DNA of 38,314 nt from Kofleriaceae bacterium (GTDB lineage Bacteria; Myxococcota_A; Polyangia; Haliangiales; Haliangiaceae), in NCBI GenBank assembly GCA_013368795.1, contig JABFXX010000349.1, positions 1-38,314 on the forward strand, read 5' to 3'. Below the pieces are notes generated by a model that did not search any database, was not told the DNA's origin, and worked only from the letters and a program-made list of their open reading frames with translations. Within the stretch, counting starts at the first letter, position 1, and each line of letters opens with the position of its first letter. Below, one piece after another: positions 18,166-28,439 of this stretch. The position numbers and the translations under genes are program-made.

Positions 18166-18634
18166 TTGAGAATAGGCGCGCTGTGGCGGCGGTGGCTCAG
18201 CTGGGTGCGGCAGGCGCAAACCGTCGTCGTGCTCGCCGCGTGCTGCCTCGTCGCCGTGATGTACCTGGCGAACGACGACATGGCCGGCGAGCCGCACGCG
18301 CGTCGCGGCGACGGCATCTACCGTCCGGTGCTCGCGCGGGGCGACGGTCACATGCTGTACCTGATGGCGAGGTCGACCGCGCTCGACCTCGACTGGCAGT
18401 TCGACAACGACCTCCGCGGCTTCGGCGATCCGTGGCACCAGCCGACTGCGCCGACGGGCCGCAAGGTGGAGCCCGATCGCGTTCGAGCTCGCGAACGTCT
18501 CCGTCGGCGAGCACGAGCTCGAGGTCCGCGCTGCGGTCGGCAAGCTGGGCGCGGACGTCACGATGAGACCACCACCGCGCGGCCTTGCCGGCGTCGCGGT
18601 CGGTAACCTGGAGATTCTGCTCGCCGGTCCATGA
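18166..18634 (+). pseudogene. Remnant of a large membrane glycosyltransferase-like gene (5' and 3' ends joined out of frame)
   Basis: The first frame (TTG 18166 to about 18470) encodes a membrane helix (TVVVLAACCLVAVMYLA) followed by DGHMLYLMARSTALDLDW, FDNDLRGFGDPW and TGRKVEP. This resembles the start of large polytopic membrane proteins of the ArnT/PMT kind, just before their usual membrane core. From 18473 the +1 frame reads PIAFELANVSVGEHELEV through VAVGNLEILLAGP and stops at 18634, like an intact C-terminal beta domain. The two parts lie in different frames with the middle missing, which indicates an internal deletion plus frameshift. The first frame alone gives 146 aa with an Arg-rich junk end to 18606. 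The parental family is inferred. Confidence 0.6.
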
Positions 18635-18646
18635 TCGGCACGCCTC

Positions 18647-19753
18647 GTGCGTAAGCATCGCCACGTGCAGCTCGCGCGCATGATCGAAAACCCCGAGGCG
18701 ACCGCGAGCGCTGCGGATCTGAACTACGCCACCGATGGTCGCGAAGGAATCTCGCGGCATCGCCGCGGCAAGTCGTTCGCCTATTACGCGGCGGACGGCC
18801 GACCCGTGCGCGATCGCGACACGCTGGCGCGGATTCGCGCACTCGCGATTCCGCCGGCCTGGACGCACGTGTGGATCTCGGCGGACCCGCACGGCCACAT
18901 CCAGGCGACCGGCCGGGACGCGCGCGGCCGCAAGCAGTATCGCTATCACCCGAAGTGGCGAGAGGTTCGCGACGCGGTGAAGTACTACCGGCTCGTCGAC
19001 TTCTGTCACGCGTTGCCGCGGATCCGCCGCGCCGTCGAGCACGACCTCGCGTGCAAGTGTCTATGCAAGCGCAAGGTCGTCGCGACGATCGTCTCGCTGA
19101 TGGAGCGCGCGCAGCTCCGCGTCGGCAACGAGGAGTACGCGCGAACGAACCAGTCGTACGGCGCGACGACGCTACGCAACCACCACGTGAAGGTGCGCGG
19201 CCCGATGCTCGAGCTGTCGTATCGCGGCAAGAGCGGCATCGAGCGCCGCGTGCGCGTTCGCGATCGCAAGCTCGCGGCGATCGTTCGCCAGTGCCACGAC
19301 CTGCCGGGCCGCCGGCTGTTCGAGTACATCGACGACGACGGAAACGTACGACCGGTCTCGTCGCAGGACGTCAACGACTACCTCCGCGACGTCAGCGGCG
19401 GACCGTTCACCGCGAAGGACTACCGCACGTGGGCCGCGACGATGGCGGCGGCGATGCTGTTCTGCGCGCTCGAGCATCCCGGCAGCGTCCGCGGCTGCAA
19501 GCAGTGCATCAAGGAGGTCCTCGGCAAGGTCTCCGCGCAGCTCGGCCACACGCCGACCGTGTGTCGCAAGAGCTACATCCATCCGCAGATCATCGACGAC
19601 TTCACCGACAACCGGCTCGAGGCTCGCCTCTCGCGCGGCGTGCGTCGCGCGGTGCGCAACCACGATGGCGACGAGATCGATGTCGTCGCGCTTCGTGCCG
19701 TCGAGCCGATCGTCGCGCGCTACCTCGACACGAAGCGGCGCGCCCGAGCCTAG
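18647..19753 (+). CDS. DNA topoisomerase IB (poxvirus-type)
   Basis: A 368-residue type IB topoisomerase that relaxes supercoils by transient attachment through a 3'-phosphotyrosine. Catalytic residues are visible: Arg158 (QLRVGNEEYA), Lys195 (SYRGKSG), Arg260 (DYRTWAA), His301 (LGHTP) and nucleophile Tyr310 (CRKSYIHP). His301 lies nine residues before the Tyr, the spacing of vaccinia His265/Tyr274; many bacterial relatives have Asn there. The N-terminal domain (GISRHRRGKSFAYY to DARGRKQYRYHPKWR) matches the bacterial TopIB family. I start at GTG 18647; ATG 18680 is possible. The stop shares CTAG with the convergent methyltransferase. Confidence 0.93.
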   Translation: MRKHRHVQLARMIENPEATASAADLNYATDGREGISRHRRGKSFAYYAADGRPVRDRDTLARIRALAIPPAWTHVWISADPHGHIQATGRDARGRKQYRYHPKWREVRDAVKYYRLVDFCHALPRIRRAVEHDLACKCLCKRKVVATIVSLMERAQLRVGNEEYARTNQSYGATTLRNHHVKVRGPMLELSYRGKSGIERRVRVRDRKLAAIVRQCHDLPGRRLFEYIDDDGNVRPVSSQDVNDYLRDVSGGPFTAKDYRTWAATMAAAMLFCALEHPGSVRGCKQCIKEVLGKVSAQLGHTPTVCRKSYIHPQIIDDFTDNRLEARLSRGVRRAVRNHDGDEIDVVALRAVEPIVARYLDTKRRARA

Positions 19754-20490
19754 TCGACGTCGGCGATCACGACCCAGTCGTGGTCGACGAGCTCTGCCTT
19801 GCCACCGAGCAGCCGCTCGAGCGGGCCGGCCTGCGGGAAGAAGTGCAGGTGATAATCGACGGTGTAGCGGTAGTAGCGCTGGCACGGCACGACGACGACG
19901 ACGCGCTTCGCGACGCGCCGTAGCTCGTGGGCAGCCGCCCACAGATCCGGGATGTGCTCGAGCGTGTGCGAGCACACGACGGTGTCGAACGCGCCGGTGC
20001 GGAACGGCAGGTCGGGCAGGCCCGCGAGCGCGACCGAGCAGCCGGCGCGGTGCTGCGTCTGTTCGGCGGAGCCGGCGGTGACATCGACGGCGACGACCTC
20101 GTGGCCCGCGTTCACGAGGCGCTCCGCCACGGTGCCGTTGCCGCACCCGACCTCGAGCACGCGGCCGCGCGACGCAGCGACGATCGCGTCGATCTGCGCC
20201 GGCGTCGTATCGGTATCGCGGAACCGCGCGCCGCCCTGGGCAAGGTCGTCGTACGCCTGTGCGATTTCCTTATCGGAGAGGTGGAACGCGCGCTCCTTGA
20301 AGTCGAGGTCGAAGCGCGAGCCGTGGACCATGCGCGCGAGCACGCGGTTGAGGGGCCGCCATTCGCGGATCACGGGCGGCAGCCAGTCGTCGAGCAGGCG
20401 GCGCACCGGCGTCGTCACACGCCGATCGAAGAAGCGCTTGGACAAAGCGGCGTGAAGGTAGCACCTCCCTTGACGGGTCGGTCGCGCCAT
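19750..20490 (-). CDS. Class I SAM-dependent methyltransferase
   Basis: A 246-residue cytosolic Rossmann-fold methyltransferase of the Methyltransf_11 type. Motif I is VLEVGCGNGTVAERL at 111-125, with the acidic ribose ligand in VVAVD (D136). LPFRTGAFDTVVCSHTLEHI is the post-II/IV region, and VVVVVPCQRYYRYTVDYHLHFF follows motif V. The ~90-residue N-terminal extension is basic and helical and has no clear assignment. Substrate unknown; neighbouring sugar genes hint at a lipid or sugar substrate, but this is weak. Its start is 16 bp from the divergent Gfo/Idh/MocA gene. No ribosome-binding site or -10 hexamer is obvious. Confidence 0.87.
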   Translation of the reverse strand: MARPTRQGRCYLHAALSKRFFDRRVTTPVRRLLDDWLPPVIREWRPLNRVLARMVHGSRFDLDFKERAFHLSDKEIAQAYDDLAQGGARFRDTDTTPAQIDAIVAASRGRVLEVGCGNGTVAERLVNAGHEVVAVDVTAGSAEQTQHRAGCSVALAGLPDLPFRTGAFDTVVCSHTLEHIPDLWAAAHELRRVAKRVVVVVPCQRYYRYTVDYHLHFFPQAGPLERLLGGKAELVDHDWVVIADVD

Positions 20491-20506
20491 GTGACCGTGC
20501 CCGACG

Positions 20507-21535
20507 GTGAGCGCCTCTCTTCGTATCGGCGTGATCGGTTACGGCTACTGGGGTCCGAATCTCGTGCGCAATTTCGCCGCGGGACCACGCACCAAGGTCG
20601 TCGCGATCGCGGAGCAGAACCCGAACCGCCGCCAGGTCGCGCAGGCGCAGTTCCCGTACATCAAGGTCGTCGACGACGCGGCGGCGATCCTCGCCGATCC
20701 CGACATCGATGCGATCGCGGTCGCGACGCCGATCTTCACGCACTACGAGCTCGCGAAGCGAGGACTCGAAGCGGGCAAGCACGTCCTCGTCGAGAAGCCG
20801 CTGACGCCAAGCGTCGCGCAGGCCGAGGAGCTCGCGTCGCTCGCCGCGGCGAAGAAGCGCGTGCTGATGGTCGACCACACGTTCGTGTACACCGGCGCGG
20901 TCCGTAAGATCCGCGACCTCGTCGCGAGCGGCGAGCTCGGCCGCATCCTCTACTTCGACTCGGTTCGCATCAACCTCGGCCTGTTCCAGCCCGACTTCAA
21001 CGTCATCTGGGACCTCGCGCCGCACGACCTGACGATCATGGACTTCGTGCTGTCGCAGACGCTCGGCACGCAGGCGAAGTGGGTGTCGGCGATCGGCGTC
21101 TCGCACTACGGCCGTCACGAGAACCTCGCGTACGTCACCGTCGGGTTCGACGACGAGCTGCTCGCGCACGTCCACGTCAACTGGGTCGCGCCGGTGAAGA
21201 CGCGCCGCACGATCATCGCCGGCAACAAGAAGATGGTCGTGTGGGACGACACGTCTCCTGTCGAGCCCGTGAAGGTCTACGAGAGCTCGGTCGACGTCCA
21301 GCACATCGACAAGGACACCGCGTACGCGCTCAACGTCCAGTACCGGTCCGGCGACGTCAACTCGCCGAAGCTCGATGGCAAGGAAGCGCTCGCCGGCATG
21401 GCGCAGACGTTTGCCGCCGCGTGTCTCGACGGTGCCGCGTCGCCCTCCGACGCGGCCGTCGGTGTTCGTATCGTCCGCATGCTCGAGGCGGCGCAGAAGT
21501 CGCTCGAGCAACAGGGAGCGAGGATCAAGCTGTGA
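20507..21535 (+). CDS. Gfo/Idh/MocA-family NAD(P)-dependent oxidoreductase
   Basis: A 342-residue sugar dehydrogenase with the Rossmann motif IGVIGYGYWGPNLVRNF at 7-23 and the family signature EKP at 96-98 (VLVEKPLTPS). The catalytic-region His is in WDLAPHDLTIMDF. The GYWGPN subfamily is often found in surface-polysaccharide or glycosylation clusters, where it oxidises a nucleotide sugar for a DegT aminotransferase. That fits the next gene, whose GTG overlaps this stop (GTGA, 21532-21535). The start codon is GTG at 20507, chosen because homology begins at once. Substrate unknown; a UDP-linked uronic acid is a reasonable guess. Confidence 0.9.
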   Translation: MSASLRIGVIGYGYWGPNLVRNFAAGPRTKVVAIAEQNPNRRQVAQAQFPYIKVVDDAAAILADPDIDAIAVATPIFTHYELAKRGLEAGKHVLVEKPLTPSVAQAEELASLAAAKKRVLMVDHTFVYTGAVRKIRDLVASGELGRILYFDSVRINLGLFQPDFNVIWDLAPHDLTIMDFVLSQTLGTQAKWVSAIGVSHYGRHENLAYVTVGFDDELLAHVHVNWVAPVKTRRTIIAGNKKMVVWDDTSPVEPVKVYESSVDVQHIDKDTAYALNVQYRSGDVNSPKLDGKEALAGMAQTFAAACLDGAASPSDAAVGVRIVRMLEAAQKSLEQQGARIKL

Positions 21536-22638
21536 AGATTCCGTTCGTCGATCTGGTCGCGTGGGCCAAGCCGTCCCGCGAGGAGTATCTCGACGCATTC
21601 GCACAGATCATCGACACCGGCGCGTACGTCGGTGGTCCGCAGGTCGGCGAGTTCGAGAAGTCGTTCGCCGAGTTCTGCGGTGCGACGCACGCCGCCGCCG
21701 TGAAGACCGGCACCGACGCGCTGCTACTCGCACTGCGCGCGCTCGGCGTGCAGCCCGGCGACGAGGTGATCACCGCGGCGAACTCGTTCTTCGCGACCGG
21801 CGAGGCGATCGCGCTCGCGGGTGCCAAGCCCGTGCTCGCCGACGTCGACGACTCGACGCTGCTCCTCGACATCGACGACGCCGCGGGCCGCGTGACGCCG
21901 AAAACGAAGTGCATCATCCCGGTTCACCTGTTCGGCCAGCTTGCCGATATGGACCGCGTGCACGAGCTCGCGCGCGCTCACGGCATGCGCGTGCTCGAGG
22001 ATTCGGCGCAGGCCCACGGCGCGACGCGCGGCAACTGGCGTGCAGGCTCGTCAGGCGATGCCGCGGCATTCAGCTTCTATCCGACGAAGAATCTCGGCGC
22101 GCTCGGCGAGGGCGGTGCGGTGACGTCGAAGAGCGCGAACGTGATCGACGAGGTCAAGCGCCTCCGCGACCACGGCCAGGCCGGCCGCCACGACCACGTC
22201 GAGGTCGCGTACAACGCGCGCCTCGATTCGGTGCAGTGCGCTTGTCTGTCGATCTCGCTGCGCCGGCTCGATGCCGCCAACGCCGCGCGCCAGAATCTCG
22301 CAGCGCGCTACCGCGAGCGTCTCGTAGGTCGGCCCGGTGTGCGCCTCATCGACGAGGCTGCCGCCAGCCGCCCGGTCTATCACCTGATGATCGTTCGCGT
22401 GGATGCGGCCAAGCGTGATGCGGTTCGCACGAAGATGGGCGAGGCCGGCGTCGCGACCGCCATTCACTACCCAACCCCGATTCATCTCCAGAAGGCGTTC
22501 GCCTACTTGGGGCAGGGCGTGGGCAGCTGTCCCGTGGCAGAGCGCTCGGTGAAGGAAATGATCTCGCTCCCGATGTTCCCGGATATGACGATCGAGCAGG
22601 TCGACCGCGTCAGCGACGTCTTGCTCGCATCGCTCTAG
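21532..22638 (+). CDS. DegT/DnrJ/EryC1/StrS-family PLP aminotransferase
   Basis: A 368-residue sugar aminotransferase that should aminate a keto-sugar nucleotide with glutamate as donor. Visible features are IPFVDLVAWAK at the start, the cofactor-phosphate region KTGTDALLLALRALG (58-72), Asp157 in LEDSAQAHGA, which pairs with the PLP nitrogen, and Lys186 in FYPTKNLGALGEGG, which forms the internal aldimine. The C-terminal HYPTPIHLQKAF is typical. The open frame runs far upstream (21079), but homology begins at GTG 21532, in a four-base overlap with the oxidoreductase stop. The pair is an oxidise-then-aminate module; no acetyltransferase is seen nearby. Confidence 0.92.
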   Translation: MKIPFVDLVAWAKPSREEYLDAFAQIIDTGAYVGGPQVGEFEKSFAEFCGATHAAAVKTGTDALLLALRALGVQPGDEVITAANSFFATGEAIALAGAKPVLADVDDSTLLLDIDDAAGRVTPKTKCIIPVHLFGQLADMDRVHELARAHGMRVLEDSAQAHGATRGNWRAGSSGDAAAFSFYPTKNLGALGEGGAVTSKSANVIDEVKRLRDHGQAGRHDHVEVAYNARLDSVQCACLSISLRRLDAANAARQNLAARYRERLVGRPGVRLIDEAAASRPVYHLMIVRVDAAKRDAVRTKMGEAGVATAIHYPTPIHLQKAFAYLGQGVGSCPVAERSVKEMISLPMFPDMTIEQVDRVSDVLLASL

Positions 22639-24014
22639 CCGGTACGATCATCGAAGGACCATGGATCACAGACCACATGTGGTGGTCATTGGCGGCGGGT
22701 TCGGCGGCCTGGCGGCGGCGAAGAGGCTCGGCCGCGCGCCCGTGCGAGTGACGGTTGTCGACAAGCGCAATTACCACCTGTTCCAGCCGCTGCTGTATCA
22801 GGTCGCGACGGCAGCACTGACACCGGCCGATATCGCGTATCCGATCCGCGCGGCGCTCTCGAAGTACGAAAACACTCGCGTCCTGCTCGCCGAGGTCACC
22901 TCGATCGATACGGCGACCCGCACCGTCGAGCTCGAGGGCGGCACGCTGCACTACGACTACCTCATCGTAGCGACCGGCGCGACGCACAGCTACTTCGGCA
23001 AGGATCAGTGGGAGAGCCTCGCGCCCGGGCTCAAGTCGATCGAGGACGCGACCGAGATCCGGCGCCGCATCCTCGTCGCGTACGAGGCGGCGGAGCGCGA
23101 AGTAGATCCGCAGCTACAGCGCGAGTGGTTGACGTTTGTCGTCGTCGGTGGCGGCCCCACCGGCGTCGAGCTTGCCGGCGCGCTCGGCGAGATCGGTCTC
23201 CACACGCTCAAGCGGGACTTCCGATCGATCGATCCGACGGAGGTCCGCGTCGTCCTGTTCGAGGGCCGCGATCGCGTCCTCAACACGTATCCGGAGAAGC
23301 TGTCGGACGCGGCGAAGGTCGCGCTCGAGAAGCGGCACGTCGACGTTCGGCTCGACACGCTGGTCACCGGCGTCGACGATCGCGGTGTCAACGTGAAGGG
23401 ACCGAGCGGGACCGACCGCGTCGCCGCTCGCACCGTGCTGTGGGCCGCCGGCGTCGCCGCGTCACCGCTCGCGAAGTCGCTGAACGTGCCGCTCGATCGC
23501 TCGGGCCGCGTCATCGTCGAGCCCGACCTGTCGATCCCCGGCCATCCCGAGGTGTTCCTGATCGGCGACCTCGCGAAGATGACCTCCGAGGGGCAGGAAG
23601 TGCCCGGCGTCGCGCAGGGCGCGCTGCAGAGTGGCAAGTACGTCGCGAACATCATCGCGACCGAGGTCCCGCTGCGCTTCGACGGCAAGCGGGGCGCCGT
23701 GCCCAAGCGCAAGCCGTTCCACTATCACGACAAGGGCAACATGGCGACGATCGGCCGCGCCGAGGCGGTGATCGCGACGAAGCACTTCGCGAAGCACGGC
23801 CTGCTCGCGTGGCTTCTGTGGTGGGTCGTCCACATCTTCTTCCTCGTCGGGTTCCGCAACCGCATCTACATGATCTTCCACTGGGCGTGGTCGTGGCTGA
23901 CCTACCGGCGCGGCTCGCGCCTCATCACCGGCCGAGTTGCGGACCTGCCGGCGGTCCGATCGATCGCGCCCGACGGCAGCGTCATCCTGCCGCGCGCGGC
24001 TCAGACCGTCGAGA

Positions 24015-25694
<1,680 letters not shown>

Positions 25695-25703
25695 GGGGTC
25701 ATC

Positions 25704-25746
25704 AGTATAGCGTGTGGTTGACGGTAATCCCGAACCGGCCGAAACT
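25704..25746. promoter_or_regulatory. Divergent promoters of kinase 2 and the TPR/PEGA-like gene
   Basis: On minus, TATACT (25704-25709) lies 9 nt before the kinase ATG. On plus, TTGACG (25718-25723), a 17-bp gap and GAAACT (25741-25746) make a sigma70-like pair ending 8 nt before the GTG at 25755. The plus -10 is weak. Both starts would be nearly leaderless. Confidence 0.4.
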
Positions 25747-25754
25747 CTCTCCGA

Positions 25755-26783
25755 GTGCGTACCTGGCCCCTCCTGCTCGTCCTGGTGCTGACCGCGCCTG
25801 CGGCGGCGGCACCGGCGGCTGACCTCGTGGTCATCTGGGCCCCCGGTATGCGCACGACGCCCGTCGAGAGCGCGGCGAAGAAGGCGGGCGCGGCGGTCGT
25901 CGACCGGTCGCCGGTCCAGGCCGGAACGAGCCAGACCGCGCAGGTCCTCCAGCGCGGCATCGACGCGTTCGACAAGCTCGACCTCGACAACGCATGGCAG
26001 GCGCTCGAGCAGGCGCGGTCGGAGGTCGTGCGCAGCGGCGCGGCCGGGCTGTCGCGCGCGCAGCTCTCCGACCTGTTCCTGTACCGCGGCCTCATCAAGG
26101 CGCAGCAGGGCGACACGACCGCAGCGTGGGACGAGCTGGTCGTCGCGAACACGATCGACCCGACGCGCGAGCTCGATCCGGGACGGTTCGCGCCGAAGAT
26201 CCGCGGCGAGTTCGAGCGCGCGAAGCAGACGGTGCAGGGCAAGAAGCGCGCGAAGCTGACGCTGCAGCTTCCCGAGGGCTGCACCGCGAACATCGACGGT
26301 GTGCCGAGCGCGAGCAGCGCAGAGCTCGTCGTCGGCTCGCACTGGATCAACTCGTCGTGCACCGATCGCCAGCCGTTCGGCTACAAGATCGAGCTCACCG
26401 ACGACGTCACGGTGCCGATCGATCCCGCGCGGTTCTTGCCGCCGTCCGATTCGGATCTGCTCGTCCAGGCGCGCACCGCGGGCTCGCGTGCGTTTGTCTC
26501 CGTCGAGGTTCGCTCGGGTGTCGCGACCGCGCGGCTCGTCGGTCTCGACGGTCGCGAGCGCGATCGCCGCACGGTCACCGTCACGAACGATCTCGAGCCG
26601 GTCGCCGATGCGCTCTCCGAGCTGCTGACGCCGCCGAAGGTCACGCACTGGTACAGGTCGAAGTGGGCGTGGGCTGTCGGTGGCGCGGCGGTGGCGGCGG
26701 CGATCCTCGTCCCGCTCACGTCGGCGCTCGTCAACGACAACGGCAATGCGACCTGGGGCCTCCGAGGGCCGCCTCCGCAATGA
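25755..26783 (+). CDS. Exported TPR/PEGA-like protein with C-terminal membrane helix
   Basis: A 342-residue protein not assigned to a named family. Signal peptide [19 protein letters not shown] is followed by a helical, tetratricopeptide-like segment (~70-150, [20 protein letters not shown] and [20 protein letters not shown]). A beta domain (~165-280) resembles PEGA ([18 protein letters not shown]). A final membrane helix ([19 protein letters not shown]) sits near the end, so the bulk lies outside the cytoplasm. The start is GTG 25755. It is divergent from kinase 2, which carries a similar PEGA-like end, and its stop overlaps the Kelch lipoprotein ATG (ATGA, 26780-26783). A role as a partner or scaffold at the envelope is inferred from this context. 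Confidence 0.75.
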   Translation: MRTWPLLLVLVLTAPAAAAPAADLVVIWAPGMRTTPVESAAKKAGAAVVDRSPVQAGTSQTAQVLQRGIDAFDKLDLDNAWQALEQARSEVVRSGAAGLSRAQLSDLFLYRGLIKAQQGDTTAAWDELVVANTIDPTRELDPGRFAPKIRGEFERAKQTVQGKKRAKLTLQLPEGCTANIDGVPSASSAELVVGSHWINSSCTDRQPFGYKIELTDDVTVPIDPARFLPPSDSDLLVQARTAGSRAFVSVEVRSGVATARLVGLDGRERDRRTVTVTNDLEPVADALSELLTPPKVTHWYRSKWAWAVGGAAVAAAILVPLTSALVNDNGNATWGLRGPPPQ

Positions 26784-28327
26784 AGCGCGCGGCTCTCCTC
26801 GTCGTTCTCGGCGCCTGCGCCGCCGATACCGGTGTTCAGCTGACGCCGATCATCGACGTGCCGACGAACGACACCGCGTCGGCGTTTCCGATCGACTCGT
26901 ACACGGTCGTCATCGCGCACGACGGTCAGCCCGACGACCTCGTCTCGGCGACGTTTCAGGCCGGCGAGCCGATGCAGATCGACAACATTCCGTTCGGCGA
27001 CGACCTCGTCATCCACATGTTCGGCCGGGTCGGCACGAGCGAAGTCGCCTACGGCAGGACCTGCAAGTTCGCCGTGCGCGCGGACGGCCGCGTACCGGCA
27101 CCGCACCTGTGGTTCTCGCGGCTCGTGAAGTTCGGCAGTCTGGAGGCGCGCCCGATCGCGCGCGAGGGCGGCACGGCGCTGACGTTCGACGACGGCTCCG
27201 GCCTGCTACTCGGCGGCCATGTCCCAGGTGACCCGCGCGACTCCATCGATCAGGTCGAGCGCTTCGATCCTGCCGCGGGCGCGTACGAGACGCTGCACGA
27301 CGTGTCGCCGCGGAGCGGCGCCGTGTCGGCGATCCTCGGCACCGAGGATGCGCGTGTCGCGGTGATCGGCGGCAAGGACGAAACGACGAATCAGGGCGCC
27401 GGCTTCGTCGAGGTCATCGATGCCGACCGCACGACCAACCGCCAGTACGAGAAGTTCGATGACTCGCAGATGGACCGCATCGGCCTCTCCGCGACGACGC
27501 TCACCGACGGCCGCGTGATCGCGATCGGCGGAGAGACACCCATCGCCGGTGAGACATCCGGCACCATCTCCGACAAGGTGACCGAGGTGGCGCTCGAGGA
27601 CGGCGGCACGGTCGTCGTTCGCGAGCTGCGCGCGAAGCTCAGCTATCCACTGGTCAGCGCGTGTACCCCGTCACCGACGCACAAGTGCGTTGCGGGTCGG
27701 AAGAACCACACGGCGACCCGCCTCGCCGATGATGTCGGCTCGCCCGTGCTCGTCGCCGGTGGCCTCGATGCCAACGACGAACCGATTCCCGATGCGGAGC
27801 TGTTCAAGCCGCTCGCGGAGAGCTTCTCGCCGAACTTCAACGCGAAGATGGTCGTGCCGAGGTCTAACCACCGCGCGGTCCGTCTGCCCGACGGCAGCGT
27901 GCTGATCCTCGGCGGTGTCGACGCGGCCGGCCAACCGGTCGACACGATCGAGCAGTTCTCGCTCGACTCCGGCTTCACGAAATTCACGGATCCGAACGGG
28001 GGCGACAAGAAGCTGCCGGCGAACGCCGGCCTCATCGACTTCACCGCGACGACGCTCCCCGACGGCCGCGTGTTGATCACCGGCGGTCGCCGCATCGACG
28101 GTGGCGATCCCCTCAACACCGCCTACATCGCGCGCCTCGACCCGTTCAATGGCACCGTCGACATCGTCGCGACCGACCGGCTGCAGTACCCACGCGCCGG
28201 TCACCAGGCGACGCTCCTGTGCGACGGCACCGTCCTCCTCTCCGGCGGCGACGCCCGCCTTCCCGACGGGTCGTCTGGGCAGACGCCGTACGAGCGGTAC
28301 AACCCGCCATCGCTCGGCCGCCGTTGA
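26780..28327 (+). CDS. Kelch-type beta-propeller lipoprotein
   Basis: A 515-residue lipoprotein with short signal [13 protein letters not shown] (lipid Cys13). After ~120 residues of beta sandwich, Kelch-like blades repeat a DGxVLxxGG motif: [44 protein letters not shown] and [10 protein letters not shown]. These galactose-oxidase-type propellers bind proteins or sugars; the copper and Tyr-Cys active site of galactose oxidase is not apparent. The ATG overlaps the upstream stop, so the two proteins are made together. No enzyme activity can be assigned. Confidence 0.85.
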   Translation: MKRAALLVVLGACAADTGVQLTPIIDVPTNDTASAFPIDSYTVVIAHDGQPDDLVSATFQAGEPMQIDNIPFGDDLVIHMFGRVGTSEVAYGRTCKFAVRADGRVPAPHLWFSRLVKFGSLEARPIAREGGTALTFDDGSGLLLGGHVPGDPRDSIDQVERFDPAAGAYETLHDVSPRSGAVSAILGTEDARVAVIGGKDETTNQGAGFVEVIDADRTTNRQYEKFDDSQMDRIGLSATTLTDGRVIAIGGETPIAGETSGTISDKVTEVALEDGGTVVVRELRAKLSYPLVSACTPSPTHKCVAGRKNHTATRLADDVGSPVLVAGGLDANDEPIPDAELFKPLAESFSPNFNAKMVVPRSNHRAVRLPDGSVLILGGVDAAGQPVDTIEQFSLDSGFTKFTDPNGGDKKLPANAGLIDFTATTLPDGRVLITGGRRIDGGDPLNTAYIARLDPFNGTVDIVATDRLQYPRAGHQATLLCDGTVLLSGGDARLPDGSSGQTPYERYNPPSLGRR

Positions 28328-28354
28328 CCGTGTCGAGGGTTTGACGCCGATCCG

Positions 28355-28378
28355 CGGGCAATCCAACGGAATTGCCCG
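28355..28378 (+). terminator. Stem-loop after the Kelch gene
   Basis: CGGGCAAT (28355-28362) and ATTGCCCG (28371-28378) form a perfect 8-bp stem with an 8-base loop, 28 bp past the Kelch stop. No U-tract follows, so it is a weak intrinsic terminator or an operator. A second small dyad CTGAC/GTCAG lies at 28404-28420, before the RND gene. Confidence 0.4.
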
Positions 28379-28439
28379 GGGATGCCGTCCAAGGCCGCGA
28401 TTTCTGACACGGCACGTCAGTTGCCTTAACGTGCGCGCA

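Noticed and set aside
15406-18681. Minus-strand open frame of ~1090 codons
   Set aside because: It is a shadow of the metallophosphoesterase, GT2 and remnant genes, dominated by Arg and His with no recognisable domain.
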